Of a stretch of DNA of 64,000 nt, positions 17,508-26,632 are shown in pieces (within the stretch, counting starts at the first letter, position 1; each line of letters starts with the position of its first letter). Under the pieces are notes generated by a model. The model did no database searches. It worked only from the letters and a program-made list of their open reading frames with translations, and was not told the DNA's origin. Made by a program: the position numbers and the translations under genes. This DNA comes from Actinomadura macra NBRC 14102 (lineage in GTDB: Bacteria > Actinomycetota > Actinomycetes > Streptosporangiales > Streptosporangiaceae): contig NZ_BCQT01000002.1 of NCBI RefSeq assembly GCF_001552215.1, forward strand, positions 372,001 to 436,000, read 5' to 3'.

Positions 17508-19787
17508 GTGACACAGGAACTGGTCGCGCCGCCGAGCGCGGTCACCGAGGAGATCGCACGAGCGTGCGCCGGGCTTACCGGCGTCGACCCCCGGCGGTTG
17601 CCCGCGGAGCCGGCGGCGGCGATCGCGCAGGCGGCGGCGCTGGTCGCCACCGAGCCCGCCTATTCGGTCGTCGCCGCGCGGCTGCTGGCCGTCCAGATCG
17701 CGGACGAGGCCGGCGACCATGGTTTCGCCGCCTCGGTCGCGGCGGCACACACCGCGGGGCTGCTGAACCAGCGGACGGCCCAGTTCGTCGCCGCGCACGC
17801 CGTCGAACTGGACCGGCTGATCGACCACGGCGCCGATGACCGGTTCACCTACTTCGGGCTGCGGACCGTCTACGACCGCTACCTGCTCCGCCATCCGCGG
17901 ACGCGACGGGTGATGGAACGTCCGCAGTTCTTCCTGCTGCGGGTGGCCTGCGGGCTGGCCGAGACCGTCGCCGAGGCGGCCGAACTGTACGCGCTGATGA
18001 GCTCGCTGTCCTACCTGCCGAGCTCGCCCACGCTGTTCAACTCCGGTGCCGCGCGTCCGCAGCTGTCATCGTGCTTCCTGCTGGACTCCCCGCGCGACGA
18101 GCTGGAGGCGATCTACGAGCGGTACGCGCAGGTCGCGCGGCTCAGCAAGTACGCCGGCGGTATAGGGATCTCCTGGAACCGGGTCCGCAGCCGCGGGTCG
18201 CTGATCCGGGGCACCAACGGGCACTCCAACGGGATCGTGCCGTGGCTGCGGACCCTGGACGCCTCGGTGGCCGCCGTCAACCAGGGCGGACGCCGCAAGG
18301 GGGCGGCATGCGTGTACCTGGAGCCCTGGCATGCCGATGTCGAGGAGTTCCTGGAGCTGCGTGACAACACCGGGGAGGAGGCGCGGCGCACCCACAACCT
18401 GAACCTGGCCAACTGGGTGCCGGACGAGTTCATGCGCCGCGTCGAGGGCGACGGCCCCTGGTCACTGTTCGACCCCAAGGACGTCCCTGAGCTGGTGGAC
18501 CTGTGGGGGGAGGAGTTCGACGCCGCCTATCGTGCCGCCGAGGCCGCGGGCATGGCGGTCCGGACCGTCCCGGCGCGGCAGCTGTACGGGCGGATGATGC
18601 GCACCCTCGCCGAGACCGGCAACGGGTGGATGACGTTCAAGGACGTCTCCAACCGGACCTGCAACCAGACCGCCGAACCCGGAAACGTGGTGCATCTTTC
18701 CAACCTGTGCACCGAGATCCTCCAGGTCACCAGCGACGACCAGACGGCCGTGTGCAACCTCGGTTCGATCAACCTGGCCGCCCTCGTCGACACCGCCGGG
18801 ACCGCCGGTCTGGACTGGGATCGGCTGCGCGCCACCGTCCGCACCGCGGTCCGGTTCCTGGACCGCACCATCGACCGGGGCTTCTACCCCACGCCCGAGG
18901 CCGCGGCGGCCAACACCGCCTGGCGGCCGGTCGGGCTGGGCGTGATGGGCCTGGCGGACGTGTTCTTCCAGCTCCGCCTGCCGTTCGACTCGCCACGGGC
19001 GCTGGAGCTGTCCGCCCGGATCGCCGAGGAGATCGCTTTGGCGGCTTACCGCATGTCCGCCGAACTGGCCCGCGAGTCCGGTCCGCACCCCGCCTACTCC
19101 CGCACCCGCGCCGCACGCGGCGTCCTGCATCCCGACCACTGGCCCGACGCCCGTCCGCACCACACCGCGGACTGGGAGGCGCTGCGCCAGACGATCGCCG
19201 AGACGGGGCTGCGGAACTCCCTGCTGATCGCCATCGCGCCGACCGCGACGATCGCCTCCATCGCCGGCTGTTTCGAGTGCGTCGAGCCCCAGGTGTCCAA
19301 CCTGTTCAAACGCGAGACGCTGTCGGGGGAGTTCCTCCAGATCAACCACTACCTCGTCGAGGACCTGAAGACCCGCGGCCTGTGGACGGCCGAGATCCGC
19401 GACGCGATCAAACGGGGCGACGGATCCGTCCAGCACATCCCCGAGATCCCCGACGACCTGCGGCGCCTGTACCGCACCGCGTGGGAACTGCCGCAGAAGG
19501 CGCTGATCGACCTGGCCGCCGCCCGCACGCCGTACATCGACCAGAGCCAGTCGCTCAACCTGTTCATGGCGACGCCGACGATCGGAAAGCTGTCGTCGAT
19601 GTACGCCTACGCGTGGCGCAGCGGACTGAAGACCACTTATTACCTGCGGTCCCGTCCCGCCACCAAGATCGCCCAGACCACCCTCACCGCCACGTCCCAG
19701 ACCGCCCCCACCGCCACGGTCCAGGCCGCTCCCGACGCCACAGTGTGCTCTCTGGAGAACCCGGAAATCTGCGAGGCATGCCAGTGA
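17508..19787 (+). CDS. nrdA: class I ribonucleoside-diphosphate reductase, alpha subunit
   Basis: The product is 759 residues. Active-site cysteines are in QLSSCFLLDS and VVHLSNLCTEI plus AVCNLGSINLA; the C-terminal redox pair is in the last residues, EICEACQ. It reduces ribonucleotides to deoxyribonucleotides with the NrdB radical subunit. The N terminus starts directly at helices equivalent to the end of an ATP-cone, and the VxKRDG-type nucleotide motif is not visible. A Thr/Ala-rich linker (TTLTATSQTAPTATVQ) precedes the cysteine tail. The GTG start follows GAGGGAG. It lies under the riboswitch and overlaps nrdB by ten bases. Confidence 0.95.
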   Translation: MTQELVAPPSAVTEEIARACAGLTGVDPRRLPAEPAAAIAQAAALVATEPAYSVVAARLLAVQIADEAGDHGFAASVAAAHTAGLLNQRTAQFVAAHAVELDRLIDHGADDRFTYFGLRTVYDRYLLRHPRTRRVMERPQFFLLRVACGLAETVAEAAELYALMSSLSYLPSSPTLFNSGAARPQLSSCFLLDSPRDELEAIYERYAQVARLSKYAGGIGISWNRVRSRGSLIRGTNGHSNGIVPWLRTLDASVAAVNQGGRRKGAACVYLEPWHADVEEFLELRDNTGEEARRTHNLNLANWVPDEFMRRVEGDGPWSLFDPKDVPELVDLWGEEFDAAYRAAEAAGMAVRTVPARQLYGRMMRTLAETGNGWMTFKDVSNRTCNQTAEPGNVVHLSNLCTEILQVTSDDQTAVCNLGSINLAALVDTAGTAGLDWDRLRATVRTAVRFLDRTIDRGFYPTPEAAAANTAWRPVGLGVMGLADVFFQLRLPFDSPRALELSARIAEEIALAAYRMSAELARESGPHPAYSRTRAARGVLHPDHWPDARPHHTADWEALRQTIAETGLRNSLLIAIAPTATIASIAGCFECVEPQVSNLFKRETLSGEFLQINHYLVEDLKTRGLWTAEIRDAIKRGDGSVQHIPEIPDDLRRLYRTAWELPQKALIDLAAARTPYIDQSQSLNLFMATPTIGKLSSMYAYAWRSGLKTTYYLRSRPATKIAQTTLTATSQTAPTATVQAAPDATVCSLENPEICEACQ

Positions 19788-20821
19788 ACGCGCCGACCAC
19801 GAACACCTCTGTCCCGCGTCGCGGAATGCTGCTCGACCCCGGCATGGACCTGACCCTGCGGCCGATGCGCTACCCGGGCTTCTACGACCATTACCGCGCC
19901 GCGATCCGCAACACCTGGACCGTCGAAGAGGTCGACCTGCATTCCGACCTTTCCGATCTGACCCGTCTCAGCGCGGAAGAATTCCACCTGGTCAACCGGC
20001 TGGTGGCCTTCTTCGCCACCGGTGACACCATCGTCGCGAACAACCTGGTGCTCAATCTCTACAAGCACCTCAACGCCCCTGAGGCACGCCTGTACCTGTC
20101 CCGGCAACTGTTCGAAGAAGCCGTCCATGTGCAGTTCTACCTGACGTTGCTCGACACCTACCTGCCTGACCACGACGAACGGGCCAAGGCGTTCGCAGCG
20201 GTCGAGAACATCCCCTCCATCCGCGACAAGGCCGCCTTCTGCTTCCGCTGGATCGATTCCCTCACCCACACCGACCAGTTGCACGGGAGCCAGGACCGGC
20301 GGGCCTTCCTGCTCAATCTGATCTGCTTCGCCGCCTGCATCGAGGGCCTGTTCTTCTACGGTGCGTTCGCCTACGTCTACTGGCTTCGCTCCCGGGGACT
20401 GCTCAACGGACTGGCGTCCGGCACCAACTGGGTCTTCCGTGACGAATCCATGCACATGCAGTTCGCCTTCAGCGCCGTCGACACCATCCGAGCCGAGGAA
20501 CCGTCCCTGTTCGACGAGGACCTGACCGGCCAGGTGACGCGGATGATGGAGGAGGCCGTCGCCGCCGAACTCGCCTTCGCCCACGACCTGTGCGGCGACG
20601 GCCTGCCGGGAATGAGCGCCGACGACATGCGCGCGTACCTGCAGTATGTCGCCGACCAGCGGCTGGCCCGCTTGGGCATGCCCACCCGCTACGGCACCGC
20701 CAACCCCTTCGCCTTCATGGACCTCCAGGACGTCCAGGAACTGTCCAATTTCTTCGAGCGCAGAGTCTCGGCCTACCAGATCGGCACCGAAGGCACGGTC
20801 AGCCTGGACGAGGAGTTCTGA
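19778..20821 (+). CDS. nrdB: class I ribonucleoside-diphosphate reductase, beta subunit
   Basis: A 347-residue ferritin-like radical subunit. The iron-ligand helices are visible in EEFHLVNRLVAFFATGDTIVANN, RQLFEEAVHVQFYLTL, ACIEGLFFYGAFAYVYWL and RDESMHMQFAFSAV. It makes the tyrosyl or metal-centred radical passed to NrdA. The ATG at 19778 lies inside the nrdA end; a GTG at 19784 is an alternative. The tail ends in the acidic SLDEEF expected for NrdA docking. A third nrdS-like regulator, present in streptomycetes, is not found downstream. Confidence 0.95.
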   Translation: MPVNAPTTNTSVPRRGMLLDPGMDLTLRPMRYPGFYDHYRAAIRNTWTVEEVDLHSDLSDLTRLSAEEFHLVNRLVAFFATGDTIVANNLVLNLYKHLNAPEARLYLSRQLFEEAVHVQFYLTLLDTYLPDHDERAKAFAAVENIPSIRDKAAFCFRWIDSLTHTDQLHGSQDRRAFLLNLICFAACIEGLFFYGAFAYVYWLRSRGLLNGLASGTNWVFRDESMHMQFAFSAVDTIRAEEPSLFDEDLTGQVTRMMEEAVAAELAFAHDLCGDGLPGMSADDMRAYLQYVADQRLARLGMPTRYGTANPFAFMDLQDVQELSNFFERRVSAYQIGTEGTVSLDEEF

Positions 20822-21028
20822 ACCGAGGCGGGACGGTCCGGGCGTCGCAGCAAGGGGCGCAGACCCAATCGGCGCCGGGCACGACATATATCTGCCAAAC
20901 ATGCCAGGTCATTTGACGCGCTCCACAAGGCACGTCACATTCGGAGGCGCCCCCTTCTTGGTGCTGTGCATTCGTCGTGGGCTCCCGAACACAAACCACA
21001 GGCAAGGTCACCAGGCGAGAGGTCGAAC

Positions 21029-22237
21029 GTGAACGTGCGCGTAGCCAAGGCCCTGACCGAGGAAGCCGAGCGTCTGGACGCCGCGGATTCGCTGGCCCAT
21101 GTGCGGAAGCGATTCGTCCTGCCTGCCGATCAGATCTACATGGAGAGCACCTGTCTGGGGCCGCTGACGTCCTCGGTGTCCGCCGCCGTACGTGAGGCGG
21201 TCGACGTCCAATGGGGTCAGCGGCTCATCGACGGATGGTGGGAGGACGGGTGGTGGGAGGCCCCCGCCCGCGCCGGCGACAAGATCGGGCGGCTTCTGGG
21301 CGCCGCCCCCGGGCAGGTGGTGGTCAGCGACTCCACCACGGTGCAGCTGTTCAACGCCCTGGTCGCGGCGTCACGACTGCGGCCGGATCGCAAGGTGATC
21401 CTGAGCGTCACGACTCAGTTCCCGACCGCCCGCTACATCACCGACTCCGCGGCACGCCTGCTGGAGCTCACCGTACGACGTGTACCGCCCGACGAGATCG
21501 ACCGATGTCTTCGCACGGACGGTGACGACATCGGGGTCCTGCTTCACGAGCCCGTCGACTTCCGTACCGGCGAACTCTACGATCTCGCGGGCCTCACCCA
21601 CGCCGCCCACACCGCCGGCTCCATCGTGGTGTGGGATCTGTGCCATGCCGCCGGGATCGTCCCGGTCGATCTGGACGCCAACGGGGTGGACATGGCGGTC
21701 GGATGCACCTACAAGTATCTGTGCGGCGGGCCCGGCTCACCGGCCTTCACCTATGTCAGCACACGCCACCAGAAGGCGTTCGACCAGCCGCTTCCCGGCT
21801 GGAACGGCCACGAGCACCCCTTCAGCATGGGGGACACCTACCAGGGTGCCCCCAGCATCGCCCGGGCCCGGATCGGCACCCCGCCGATCATCTCGATGAT
21901 CGCCCTTGAAGCGGCCCTGGACGCCTATGACGCCGTCGACATGCACCAGGTGCGCCGGCGCAGCCTGTCGTTGACGGGCTACTTCATGACATGTGCGGAC
22001 GAACTCCTGGTAGGGACGGCGGCAACGGTCGCCACGCCACGGGAGCCACATCGCCGAGCGGGCCACGTCGCGATCTGCCACAGCGACGCCCCCAAGATCG
22101 TCCAAGCTCTCAGGGACAACGGCGTCGCGGCCGACCACCGGCCACCGGACCTGATCCGTTTCGGGCTGCACCCCCTTTACACCACCCACCGCGAAGTACA
22201 CGCCGCGGTCCGAACCCTGCACGACCTACTGGCGTGA
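21029..22237 (+). CDS. kynU: kynureninase-like PLP enzyme
   Basis: A 402-residue class V aminotransferase-fold protein. The PLP Lys is in VGCTYKYLCGGPGSPAF, the PLP-phosphate and Asp region in VVWDLCHAAGIVPVDLDANG, and substrate-side sequence in FSMGDTYQGAPSIARARIGTPP. It most resembles kynureninase, which cleaves kynurenine or 3-hydroxykynurenine to anthranilate and alanine. I start it at GTG 21029 because GGCGAGAGG precedes it; the ATG at 20966 adds 21 residues of non-family sequence. No other kynurenine-pathway gene is in the window. It lies about 200 bp past nrdB. Confidence 0.85.
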   Translation: MNVRVAKALTEEAERLDAADSLAHVRKRFVLPADQIYMESTCLGPLTSSVSAAVREAVDVQWGQRLIDGWWEDGWWEAPARAGDKIGRLLGAAPGQVVVSDSTTVQLFNALVAASRLRPDRKVILSVTTQFPTARYITDSAARLLELTVRRVPPDEIDRCLRTDGDDIGVLLHEPVDFRTGELYDLAGLTHAAHTAGSIVVWDLCHAAGIVPVDLDANGVDMAVGCTYKYLCGGPGSPAFTYVSTRHQKAFDQPLPGWNGHEHPFSMGDTYQGAPSIARARIGTPPIISMIALEAALDAYDAVDMHQVRRRSLSLTGYFMTCADELLVGTAATVATPREPHRRAGHVAICHSDAPKIVQALRDNGVAADHRPPDLIRFGLHPLYTTHREVHAAVRTLHDLLA

Positions 22238-22320
22238 GCCGCGAGCTCTCCGCAGGTGGTGGCAGGACGATCCACCTGGCGCGCTCCTGAGCGGTTCCAG
22301 CGCTCCCTAGACTCGGGCCC

Positions 22321-22704
22321 ATGATCAGACTCGGATATCCGGTGATAGGCGTGACCGACATTCCACGGGCCGTGGCCTTCTGGACGTCTGCGCTGGATCT
22401 CGTCGCCACACCCGAGCGGGAAAGCCCGACCTGGAGAACCCTGGAGCATCCTGACGGCTCGCAGGTACTCGCCCTGATGCTCAGCGAGTCACCCGCTCAA
22501 GAACACCCGCGTATCCACCTCGACCTGCTGACGGAAACCGAAGCCGAGCAGCAGGCCGAGGTCGAGCGCCTGATCGAGCTCGGAGCCAGCGAAGTCGCGT
22601 GGGACCTCTACCCGCAGAACCCCGACTTCGTCGTCCTCGCCGATCCGGACGGCAACGTCTTCTGCGTCGTGGACCTGAGCAGGGCTCCCTCGGGTCCGGC
22701 GTAG
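22321..22704 (+). CDS. VOC-family (glyoxalase/bleomycin-resistance fold) protein
   Basis: A 127-residue single VOC module pair: MIRLGYPVIGVTDIPRAVAF opens the first beta-alpha-beta-beta-beta unit and DFVVLADPDGNVFCVVDLS closes the second. The metal-ligand positions appear partly kept (His in RIHLDLL), so it may bind metal. Substrate cannot be told; members include lyases, dioxygenases and antibiotic-binding proteins. It stands alone, convergent with the regulator downstream. Confidence 0.85.
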   Translation: MIRLGYPVIGVTDIPRAVAFWTSALDLVATPERESPTWRTLEHPDGSQVLALMLSESPAQEHPRIHLDLLTETEAEQQAEVERLIELGASEVAWDLYPQNPDFVVLADPDGNVFCVVDLSRAPSGPA

Positions 22705-22764
22705 CGGATCTCCAAGATCGACCGAAAGATCGTTGCTGGCAGGTCGTCAGGGCGGGCGAGTTCC

Positions 22765-22782
22765 GACCGCTGCTCAGCGGTC
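22765..22782. terminator. possible bidirectional hairpin
   Basis: GACCGCT at 22765-22771 pairs with AGCGGTC at 22776-22782 around GCTC, between two convergent genes. It is short and lacks a T-run. Confidence 0.3.
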
Positions 22783-22968
22783 ACGCGGGCCGGGGGTTGT
22801 CCAGCCCGGGAATTGGGCGGACCCGATGTAGGTCGATCCGCGAGGTCGGCTCGGCCGGCGCACGGCCCGCCGACCGAACAAGCGCGACCCTCAGATCTCG
22901 TCCCGAACCCGGAACGCTGAGCCCGTGTGGCCCAGCGCCGCAGTTCCTCGGCTCGCCGCAGCGGGAAC

Positions 22969-24657
22969 CTAGCCGCGTGGATCAGGGTGGCCGAACACGC
23001 CCTCATAGATGGGTCGGGGAAGGTTCAACCACCACGACGCCGCGCTGCGCACGGCGGCTGACCGGTGGCCGTCCTGGAGACCCCTCAGAAGATCGTTGCT
23101 GCGTGCTATGCCCAGCGCGTAGACGATGTTGGTCAGGCACCTCAGGTTCGTGGGAGTGGGCGACCGATCGTACAGTGCGGCGTAGCGGGTGATGGCGCGA
23201 AGCCAGAAGCGCTGGTCGCTGCCGCCTCCGATGTGTCCGATGGCGAACGTCGCCGCCTCCGCGACGCCGGGATGGGCGGCGCTCAGCACGAACCTCTCGA
23301 CCAAGGTCCGTTCCCTCGCCGTGCCAAAGGTCCGGAGGGCGCCGAGAACCGACCGGGAGAGCCGTACATCCGCGTACGCGGTTCGCGCATCGGAGATCTG
23401 CAGTGCAAGCGCTGAGGCCAGCAGCGGCGCGTAGGGGGTGGCCGAGATCAGCAGGCCCGCGTTGAGTCGTATGTCCAGGATCGGATGGAAAATCAGGTCA
23501 TTGACCAGGGACGGAAGCAACTCGTCCCGGTACCCGTCCGTCTCGCGGGGCAGGCAGGCCGCGACGTGGTCGAGGACGCGTCCGATGAAGATCTTCGCTT
23601 GGTGCTGCTCGGCAAGCCGTCCGGATTTGACGATATCCTGCACCGCTCGGTCCCGCTGGGCAGCGCGCGCGAGTGTTTCGGCGAACGGCCGCCCGACGTC
23701 CTCGGGCACCTGTTTCAACAGATGGACCGCCACGGGCCGGACATCCTCATGTTTCACCCGCTCGTCCTGGAGGGTGCCCCGGAGGATGCTGAGCAGTTCG
23801 CCGGTCTGGTCCGCAGTGAAGTGACCGAACTTCGTCTTGCGGACACAAGCGAGGAGCGCACCGTAGAAGGCCTGGTCGTTGGTCGGGTGGTGAAGCTGCT
23901 TGAGCACGTGCCGTCCCGCATCCGGATGGCGCGAGGAGTCTAGGGAGCATACGGGCTCGACGAAGATAAGGTTCGTTCGGTCGTCCGCCAGCGCCGCGCA
24001 GGCGGCGATGGCCGCGTGCTGGGCGCGCGGGTGCCCCATCAACCGGTTGAAGGATTCGTATCTCGGCAACCAAGCGAACCCGCTCGAAACGATCGTCTCC
24101 AGAAGAAGACGTTGAGTTATCTTAGCCCATAAGGCTTTCGGTATCAGCACGAGATCGGGTATCACAGAGATGAGCGTTGTCATCTCGTCCCATTCCTGTG
24201 CACTCAGTTCTGCTTCCGAGCAGGCGCGGTCGATCAAATCCTCCAGCCGGTTCTCGGTCGAGTCGTTCAAGCCGTCGATCTGTCGGTCGAGAAGCGACGG
24301 CCCCGCCTGGGGATACTCGTATCGATTAAGGGTGTCCACGACCGCGACCAGAGATCCAGGCACCAGTTCCAGCATTTCCTCATAACGCCGGATAGCCTGG
24401 TACGGCACCTTTACGGCTGCGGTCTCCCACCTGGATATGCGCGCCTCCGTGGCCTCCTCGGGCCACGAACCGCCGCGGAACGACTTCGCGAACGCCGAAC
24501 CCCGGGCCCATCGACCTTCATGGCCGAAGATCCTGTTCACCCGCAGAAGCCATGCGATGCGATGCCGGACGGAGCGCGAACCGGACGGTGAATGATCGAT
24601 CTCCGGGCGAATTATCGCCGGGCGCCCACCTCGCCTGCGGCCGGATTCAAGATCCAC
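22969..24657 (-). CDS. HTH regulator with HEAT-like C-terminal repeats
   Basis: A 562-residue protein. Residues about 30-105 look like an XRE-type helix-turn-helix (RIAWLLRVNRIFG, ARISRWETAAVKVPYQAIRR). The rest is almost wholly helical with repeated 35-45-residue units of HEAT/ARM type (LVNDLIFHPILDIRLNAGLL, VERFVLSAAHPGVAEAATFA). It is divergent from the oxygenase gene with only 41 bp between starts, so it probably controls that gene. I know no named family. Base composition is lower in GC than the core genes. Confidence 0.75.
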   Translation of the reverse strand: MDLESGRRRGGRPAIIRPEIDHSPSGSRSVRHRIAWLLRVNRIFGHEGRWARGSAFAKSFRGGSWPEEATEARISRWETAAVKVPYQAIRRYEEMLELVPGSLVAVVDTLNRYEYPQAGPSLLDRQIDGLNDSTENRLEDLIDRACSEAELSAQEWDEMTTLISVIPDLVLIPKALWAKITQRLLLETIVSSGFAWLPRYESFNRLMGHPRAQHAAIAACAALADDRTNLIFVEPVCSLDSSRHPDAGRHVLKQLHHPTNDQAFYGALLACVRKTKFGHFTADQTGELLSILRGTLQDERVKHEDVRPVAVHLLKQVPEDVGRPFAETLARAAQRDRAVQDIVKSGRLAEQHQAKIFIGRVLDHVAACLPRETDGYRDELLPSLVNDLIFHPILDIRLNAGLLISATPYAPLLASALALQISDARTAYADVRLSRSVLGALRTFGTARERTLVERFVLSAAHPGVAEAATFAIGHIGGGSDQRFWLRAITRYAALYDRSPTPTNLRCLTNIVYALGIARSNDLLRGLQDGHRSAAVRSAASWWLNLPRPIYEGVFGHPDPRG

Positions 24658-24698
24658 TAAAGCATTCTCTCACAGTCGGTTCGCGGCTGTAAGAACCA

Positions 24699-25793
24699 TT
24701 GGACCATGTGGACGACCATGCCATCCTCGCCTGGTGCGAAGGGCGCACAGCAGATCTAGGAGCGATCTCTGCCGAGAGTTGCGCGGTCGCGACGCTCGTT
24801 CGTCTACGAGTACAGCCTTGGAGGTACACCGTGCTTTCGCGCTTGTTCGTCGTCGATCCGATGGCTCGGAAATCACTAGAACGGCTCGTCGCCGAGATCG
24901 ACGTGGAACGGCTGAGTGAGGGGGAGGCGTATGCACGCCTTCCTGAACTCGTCTCACTATTGCCCACTTCGGTCATCGGCCGACTGGTCGGTTTTCGGGA
25001 AGGGCGAGAGCAGGACGCCCTACTTGTCAGAGGGGTCCCGCTAGGGGTCATGGGAGCGGTAGCCACTCCGCGTGACCCGGTGGAGGCTCCGCGTACGATA
25101 CTCGGATACCACGCGGTGGCTCTCGCGATGATCGGAGTGCTCGGCACTCCGTTCGGGTACCGGACACAGCAACTCGGCCGGCTCGTGAACAACATCGCGC
25201 CCTCTCCGGCAGCGGGTCGATCGGAGAACGTCGGCATCGGATCAAGTAAACCGTTTGACCTGCATACCGAAGACGCTTTCATGCGACGAGGCCCCAGCTA
25301 TCTGATGCTCGCCTGTGTGCGCAATCCTCAATCGGTACCGACGACCGTATCGGGACTGTCGAAGGAGGATGTCGGCCCGTGGCTGGAACCTCTGCGTGAA
25401 CCTCGCTACATCGTGCGCACGAACCCGGCTCAGCGGGAATGGCGTGAGGATAAGTTGCGGCCTGGGCCGGTAATCTGGGGCGAGTCGGACCGCCCCTTCC
25501 TGCGCTTCAACGCGGTTGGTACGACGCCGGTTAAGGGACCTGGGGTCGACTTGGCGGAAAAGGCTCTCAATAAGCTAGGCGCCGCCTTGCTGCGGAATGT
25601 TCAGGATCTCACCCATGGCGCCGGTGACATCCTCGTCATCAACAACTACAGACTATGCCATGCTCGTCGGGCATTCAGGGCAAGTTTCGATGGCTCGGAC
25701 CGTTGGCTCCTGCGGGTGGTCGCTTATCGTGATCCTGCCGAGGTAGCCGGGCTGGCCAGTTTCGCCCCTTACCCTACGCTAGAGCCGAGATGA
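24699..25793 (+). CDS. Fe(II)/2-oxoglutarate oxygenase of the clavaminate synthase type
   Basis: A 364-residue protein. The iron motif is HTEDAF in FDLHTEDAFMRRGPSYLML, with the distal His in INNYRLCHARRAFRASF and the 2-oxoglutarate Arg just after it (DRWLLRVVAYR). This arrangement, with Glu instead of Asp in HxD/E, matches clavaminate synthase-like enzymes, many of which beta-hydroxylate arginine, asparagine or other free amino acids in natural-product pathways. Product and substrate are unknown here. It is followed 120 bp later by a hydrolase gene in the same direction. Confidence 0.85.
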   Translation: MDHVDDHAILAWCEGRTADLGAISAESCAVATLVRLRVQPWRYTVLSRLFVVDPMARKSLERLVAEIDVERLSEGEAYARLPELVSLLPTSVIGRLVGFREGREQDALLVRGVPLGVMGAVATPRDPVEAPRTILGYHAVALAMIGVLGTPFGYRTQQLGRLVNNIAPSPAAGRSENVGIGSSKPFDLHTEDAFMRRGPSYLMLACVRNPQSVPTTVSGLSKEDVGPWLEPLREPRYIVRTNPAQREWREDKLRPGPVIWGESDRPFLRFNAVGTTPVKGPGVDLAEKALNKLGAALLRNVQDLTHGAGDILVINNYRLCHARRAFRASFDGSDRWLLRVVAYRDPAEVAGLASFAPYPTLEPR

Positions 25794-25912
25794 CGCAGAT
25801 TTCTTCTTAGCGAATCCGTGGTCCCCGCTCGGCGTAGTGCTGCAGGCCGCCGCCCAGTATCGTCTCGGTAAGATTACACGGGATGTCCCCGTGCATTCAG
25901 GAGGTTACCGTA

Positions 25913-26632
25913 GTGATGGCAATCCGTAGATTCGCCTACCGCCACGGCGCCGAAGTGCTCGGCTGCGTGGAATGCAAGAATGAGTCGGTGGGCGCAAATA
26001 GGACTTCCAAGGTAGCAGTCTTTCTGCATGGTGGCGGTACCGCCGACAAGGACAGGGCGATACCTCTCATGGAGGATTTCGTGGCGGCCGGCTACCGCGC
26101 AGGGGCGCTCGACTTCACCGGCCATGGCGAGAGCGCGGGCGATCTAAAGACGCAAAGTCTGCAGTCCCGGTTCGGGCAGGCTAAAGGATTCATCGACGCC
26201 TTCACCGAAGATGACGACGAACTCCTGCTGGTGGGATTCAGCATGAGCGGACAGACGGTCGCCGATCTGCTGACCTGCTACTCTTCCCGCGTCACGGCCA
26301 TCGGGTTGTGCGCTCCTGCGGTCTATGCTTGTGAGGCGTGGGAGGCCGAGTTCGGGCTTGGCTTCACTAGCATCATCCGTAAAAAGGGGAGCTGGCGGAG
26401 CAGCCGGGCGCTCCATGCCTTCGGCGATTTTCGTGGCCGAGCCGTGCTCGCCCGCCCGGACCTGGACACCGTGATCCCGCCGGAAGTGACGTCGCATATC
26501 AGAGAGGCTCTCGCGCGCCGTTCGAGCTTCAGGGAGCTTGTCTTCGACCAGGCCGGGCATCAGCTGGGCAAATGGTTCGCGGGGTCGCCGCCTTCTCGGC
26601 TCATGTTCGTCGAGGCTTTGAGCACCGGCTGA
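25913..26632 (+). CDS. alpha/beta hydrolase
   Basis: A 239-residue hydrolase with an oxyanion motif KVAVFLHGGGTADKD, nucleophile elbow GFSMSG (Ser), acid in ARPDLDTVIPPEV and His in FDQAGHQLGKW. A perfect AGGAGG at 25899-25904 is eight bases before GTG 25913, which I take as the start; the ATG at 25916 is an alternative. It most resembles cytosolic esterase or peptidase-like lipases. Pairing with an amino-acid-type oxygenase suggests a small tailoring pathway, but no peptide synthetase or carrier protein is nearby. Confidence 0.83.
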   Translation: MMAIRRFAYRHGAEVLGCVECKNESVGANRTSKVAVFLHGGGTADKDRAIPLMEDFVAAGYRAGALDFTGHGESAGDLKTQSLQSRFGQAKGFIDAFTEDDDELLLVGFSMSGQTVADLLTCYSSRVTAIGLCAPAVYACEAWEAEFGLGFTSIIRKKGSWRSSRALHAFGDFRGRAVLARPDLDTVIPPEVTSHIREALARRSSFRELVFDQAGHQLGKWFAGSPPSRLMFVEALSTG

